Positions 62,057 to 64,000 of a stretch of 64,000 nucleotides of DNA are shown in pieces. The stretch spans positions 62,001 to 126,000 of the forward strand of contig JAHDQN010000020.1 in NCBI GenBank assembly GCA_018433775.1. The letters run 5' to 3'. Under the pieces are notes generated by a model that saw only the letters and a program-made list of their open reading frames with translations, did not search any database and was not told the DNA's origin. The stretch is from Deltaproteobacteria bacterium. GTDB taxonomy: Bacteria > Desulfobacterota > Desulfomonilia > UBA1062. How positions within the stretch are numbered: the first letter of the stretch is position 1; every line of letters starts with the position of its first letter. The position numbers were made by a program, and so were the translations under genes.

Positions 62057-62404
62057 GGGTTTGAATCCTTTCTTTTTCTTCGCGTATACACGGGTTATCC
62101 CGGCACGGCAACGGCGTCGCCATCCAGGGGGTGAATACGCCCGTCACGGCCGGGAAAAAGTTTTGCATCCGCTCTCTCAGGGCATGTCCATGCCCGAACA
62201 CGCCCGGGCAGCCCCGGACGAAAGCCCCCGGCATCCACCCGGGAGCCGTGAGCGGGAAACCTGCGTGCTTTTTTCACGCCGCCCGTGCAGTCACCGGCAC
62301 CGTGACCCGGAAGACGGCAGGGCTCCCGGAGAGAGGATTTCTCCCTGGGTCAATCGGCATTTTTGCGGCTTGTTTCTTCCCGGAGTCGTGACATATACAC
62401 ATAT
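62057..62404. other. Intergenic between hslO and the metalloprotease
   Basis: About 350 GC-rich bases at a divergent gene pair. Open frames on both strands are not supported. It should hold both promoters. Confidence 0.4.
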
Positions 62405-63298
62405 ATGGTCTTCCGCGCACCTGACCACAAGGAAATCGAACATGCAATCGGAAACGAATCCGGGCTGCCCCTTTTCCTTCGGCGCGCGCTCACACCCGGG
62501 GATGATTTCGAGCCCATCCCCCTGCCCCATCCCGGAGACTGGCTGAGCGTGCAGCAGGAGCCGGGCCAGGGCTTTTCCGAGTTCGTTGCCGCGCACCCCC
62601 GGAAACCCGGCGGCAGGAAACGCAGGATCTACCTGACCCCCCTGGGAGAGTTTCCCGACGGATCGGGACCCTCGCTCCAGATGCTCAAGGATTGCGCCGA
62701 GGCGTATTTCATGATGGACGTGAGCGTCACCCCCCAAGTCGAGGTGAACCCGAGCCGCTTCACAACACGGATAAACCCCGTGACCCGCAACTTCCAGGTC
62801 CTCTCGCTCGACGTGCTCGTTTATCTCAGGCAGCACATGCCCAAGGACGCGTTCTGTACTCTGGCAGTCACCATGGAGGACCTCTACCCCGAGGAGAACT
62901 GGAACTTCGTCTTCGGCCAGGCCTCTCTGAACACCGGGGTGGGCGTGTTCAGCTTTGCCCGGTACGACCCCGCCTTCTACGGCCATGCCCGGAGAGAAGG
63001 CTACAGACGCCTTCTCAACATGCGGTGCTGCAAGGTCCTGATCCACGAGACCGCCCACATGTTTTCGCTCGCCCACTGCACCTTCTTCCACTGCCTGATG
63101 AACGGGTCGAACCATCTGGCCGAGAGCGACGCCCGGCCCATGCACCTCTGCCCGGTGTGCCTGCACAAGCTCCAGCACTCCATCGGCTTCAACGTGATGG
63201 AGCGCTACCAGAAGATCTTTCACTTCCTCCGCAATTACGGCTTCGACCGGGAGGCCCAGTGGGTGAACCGGAGGCTGGAATATATCCTGGGCACCTGA
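62405..63298 (+). CDS. Archaemetzincin-family zinc metalloprotease
   Basis: A 297-residue protein. The catalytic motif HETAHMFSLAHC (His214, Glu215, His218, His224) is followed by Cys225, Cys230, Met232 and CPVC (Cys249, Cys252), close to the archaemetzincin pattern HEXXHXXXXXHCX4CXM...CXXC with a second structural zinc site. The N-terminal ~130 residues match no family I can recall. Archaemetzincins are found in archaea and vertebrates and less often in bacteria. No export signal is seen, so it is likely cytoplasmic. The start at 62405 lacks a good ribosome binding site and is uncertain. Confidence 0.85.
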   Translation: MVFRAPDHKEIEHAIGNESGLPLFLRRALTPGDDFEPIPLPHPGDWLSVQQEPGQGFSEFVAAHPRKPGGRKRRIYLTPLGEFPDGSGPSLQMLKDCAEAYFMMDVSVTPQVEVNPSRFTTRINPVTRNFQVLSLDVLVYLRQHMPKDAFCTLAVTMEDLYPEENWNFVFGQASLNTGVGVFSFARYDPAFYGHARREGYRRLLNMRCCKVLIHETAHMFSLAHCTFFHCLMNGSNHLAESDARPMHLCPVCLHKLQHSIGFNVMERYQKIFHFLRNYGFDREAQWVNRRLEYILGT

Positions 63299-63522
63299 CC
63301 GGAGGTCTCCCCCCGCACGGCGCCCTTCCCCCGTACCCTGGGCTCGGATGCTGCGCTCGAGGGCTTGAGCGCCTCGGAATGTGCCGGACAGCGCCACGGC
63401 GGCTACGCACGCGATCTCGGACCACATCGGCGGAAGAATCTCGTTCGCCCCCTTTGCTTCAAAGGGCGAGTCCCCTGCAGGGCCCTGCCGATGGGTTCTC
63501 CGCTCTCGGGTGTATGCAACCG

Positions 63523-64000
63523 TCAGGACACGGATTCGATCCTGTCCACCAGGGCCTGGAGTGCGTCACCCGCCTTGCAGGGAATGCGGACGTCCGCCAG
63601 GTGGTCCATCGGTGTCTCGGACAGGGTGATGATGGCGAGATAAGCCCTGTTCTGCTTCGCATTGAGCGGCAGGTGCGAGGCGGGCTGGACCGCGAGAGTG
63701 GATCCCACCACGATAAAGCTTTCAGCCGTGCGGGCGAGGTTGATGGCCCTGCCCAGCTCCTCTTCGGGCATGGCCTGGCCGAAGGAAACGGTGTCGGGCT
63801 TGAGAAACCCGCCGCATCTGCACTCCGGCGCCTCGTCGCCCGACTCGACCCGGCTGAGGGCGTGTTCGAGCGGGGTGAGCTCCCCGCAGCTCATGCACCG
63901 CACCCTCAGACCATTGCCGTGGAGCTCGATCACCCTGCCGTCCGGCGTGCCTGCCGCCTGGTGAAGCCCGTCGATGTTCTGGGTGATGACCGCCTCCACC
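63523..64000 (-). CDS. Sir2 family NAD-dependent protein deacylase (C-terminal part)
   Basis: The gene enters from the right edge; about 158 C-terminal residues are present. Visible are the catalytic-site motif ITQNIDGLHQAAGT with the His in VIELHGNG, the zinc ligands RCMSCGEL and CRCGG, and the NAD-binding GSTLAVQPASHLP. It removes acetyl or other acyl groups from lysine. The N-terminal Rossmann part lies outside. It converges with the protease gene. Confidence 0.93.
   Translation of the reverse strand, partial: VEAVITQNIDGLHQAAGTPDGRVIELHGNGLRVRCMSCGELTPLEHALSRVESGDEAPECRCGGFLKPDTVSFGQAMPEEELGRAINLARTAESFIVVGSTLAVQPASHLPLNAKQNRAYLAIITLSETPMDHLADVRIPCKAGDALQALVDRIESVS

Noticed and set aside
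1-64000. tRNA, rRNA, riboswitch and CRISPR signals
   Set aside because: I looked for T-loop GTTCGA contexts, repeated spacers and GEMM/SAM/TPP/cobalamin-like conserved boxes in the long leaders and saw none convincing; this was by eye only, so a covariance search could still find one.

Overview
The window looks like chromosome of a GC-rich, strictly anaerobic Desulfobacterota-type (deltaproteobacterial) organism. This rests on gene content: a glycyl radical enzyme with its activase, a tungsten aldehyde:ferredoxin oxidoreductase, acyl-CoA dehydrogenases, DUF169 and HDOD proteins, many PAS or FHA kinases and many lipoproteins. No rRNA, tRNA or CRISPR array was seen. Taxonomy is an inference, since no marker gene is present.

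Layout. 0-7 kb: the start of a probable acyl-CoA dehydrogenase gene and a MarR regulator, joined by two copies of one operator; an HxlR-VOC-MaoC operon; a glycyl radical enzyme/activase pair divergent from a TetR gene, with a TetR-like palindrome exactly between the -35 and -10 of the enzyme promoter. 7-20 kb: a decayed solute-binding protein, asd, an enolase-superfamily enzyme, a TraB protein, cysK-cysE, a frameshifted MarR coupled to a metallo-hydrolase, a geranylgeranyl-reductase-like flavoprotein beside a cyclopropane synthase, and a ZU5-like lipoprotein. 20-27.4 kb: an ECF sigma / zinc-finger anti-sigma / Spy-like operon, a YbaK deacylase, a nitroreductase, a DUF169 protein, a REC-HDOD regulator with an Hpt protein, and a lipoprotein.

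27.5-32.7 kb is an AT-richer island. It holds a 1038-residue adenine-specific DNA methyltransferase overlapping a small PD-(D/E)XK nuclease, flanked by a truncated host gene on the left and a hairpin element on the right. It is most simply a two-gene restriction-modification or defence module acquired by transfer.

32.7-46.3 kb: WbqC and FmdB proteins, an FHA-GAF histidine kinase, a lipoprotein with three Ig-like repeats and a sialidase-like C-terminus, a PNPOx-like protein, then a minus-strand block of two-component system > AOR > SCP2-like > iron alcohol dehydrogenase > SCP2-like. The last four suggest alcohol/aldehyde/acid interconversion of a hydrophobic substrate presented by SCP2 carriers.

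46.5-58 kb is an envelope region. Four paralogous lipoproteins share a C-terminal domain I do not recognise (GD.FRW..SCW ... RFGF ... GV.YTD ... NGG). They sit with a PAS kinase, an acyltransferase and a beta-barrel-like outer-membrane protein. This family, the AOR-SCP2 operon and the methylase/nuclease island are the best candidates for undescribed biology. 58-64 kb: an XRE-cupin regulator with an acyl-CoA dehydrogenase, an EamA transporter, Hsp33, an archaemetzincin-type protease and the C-terminal part of a sirtuin.
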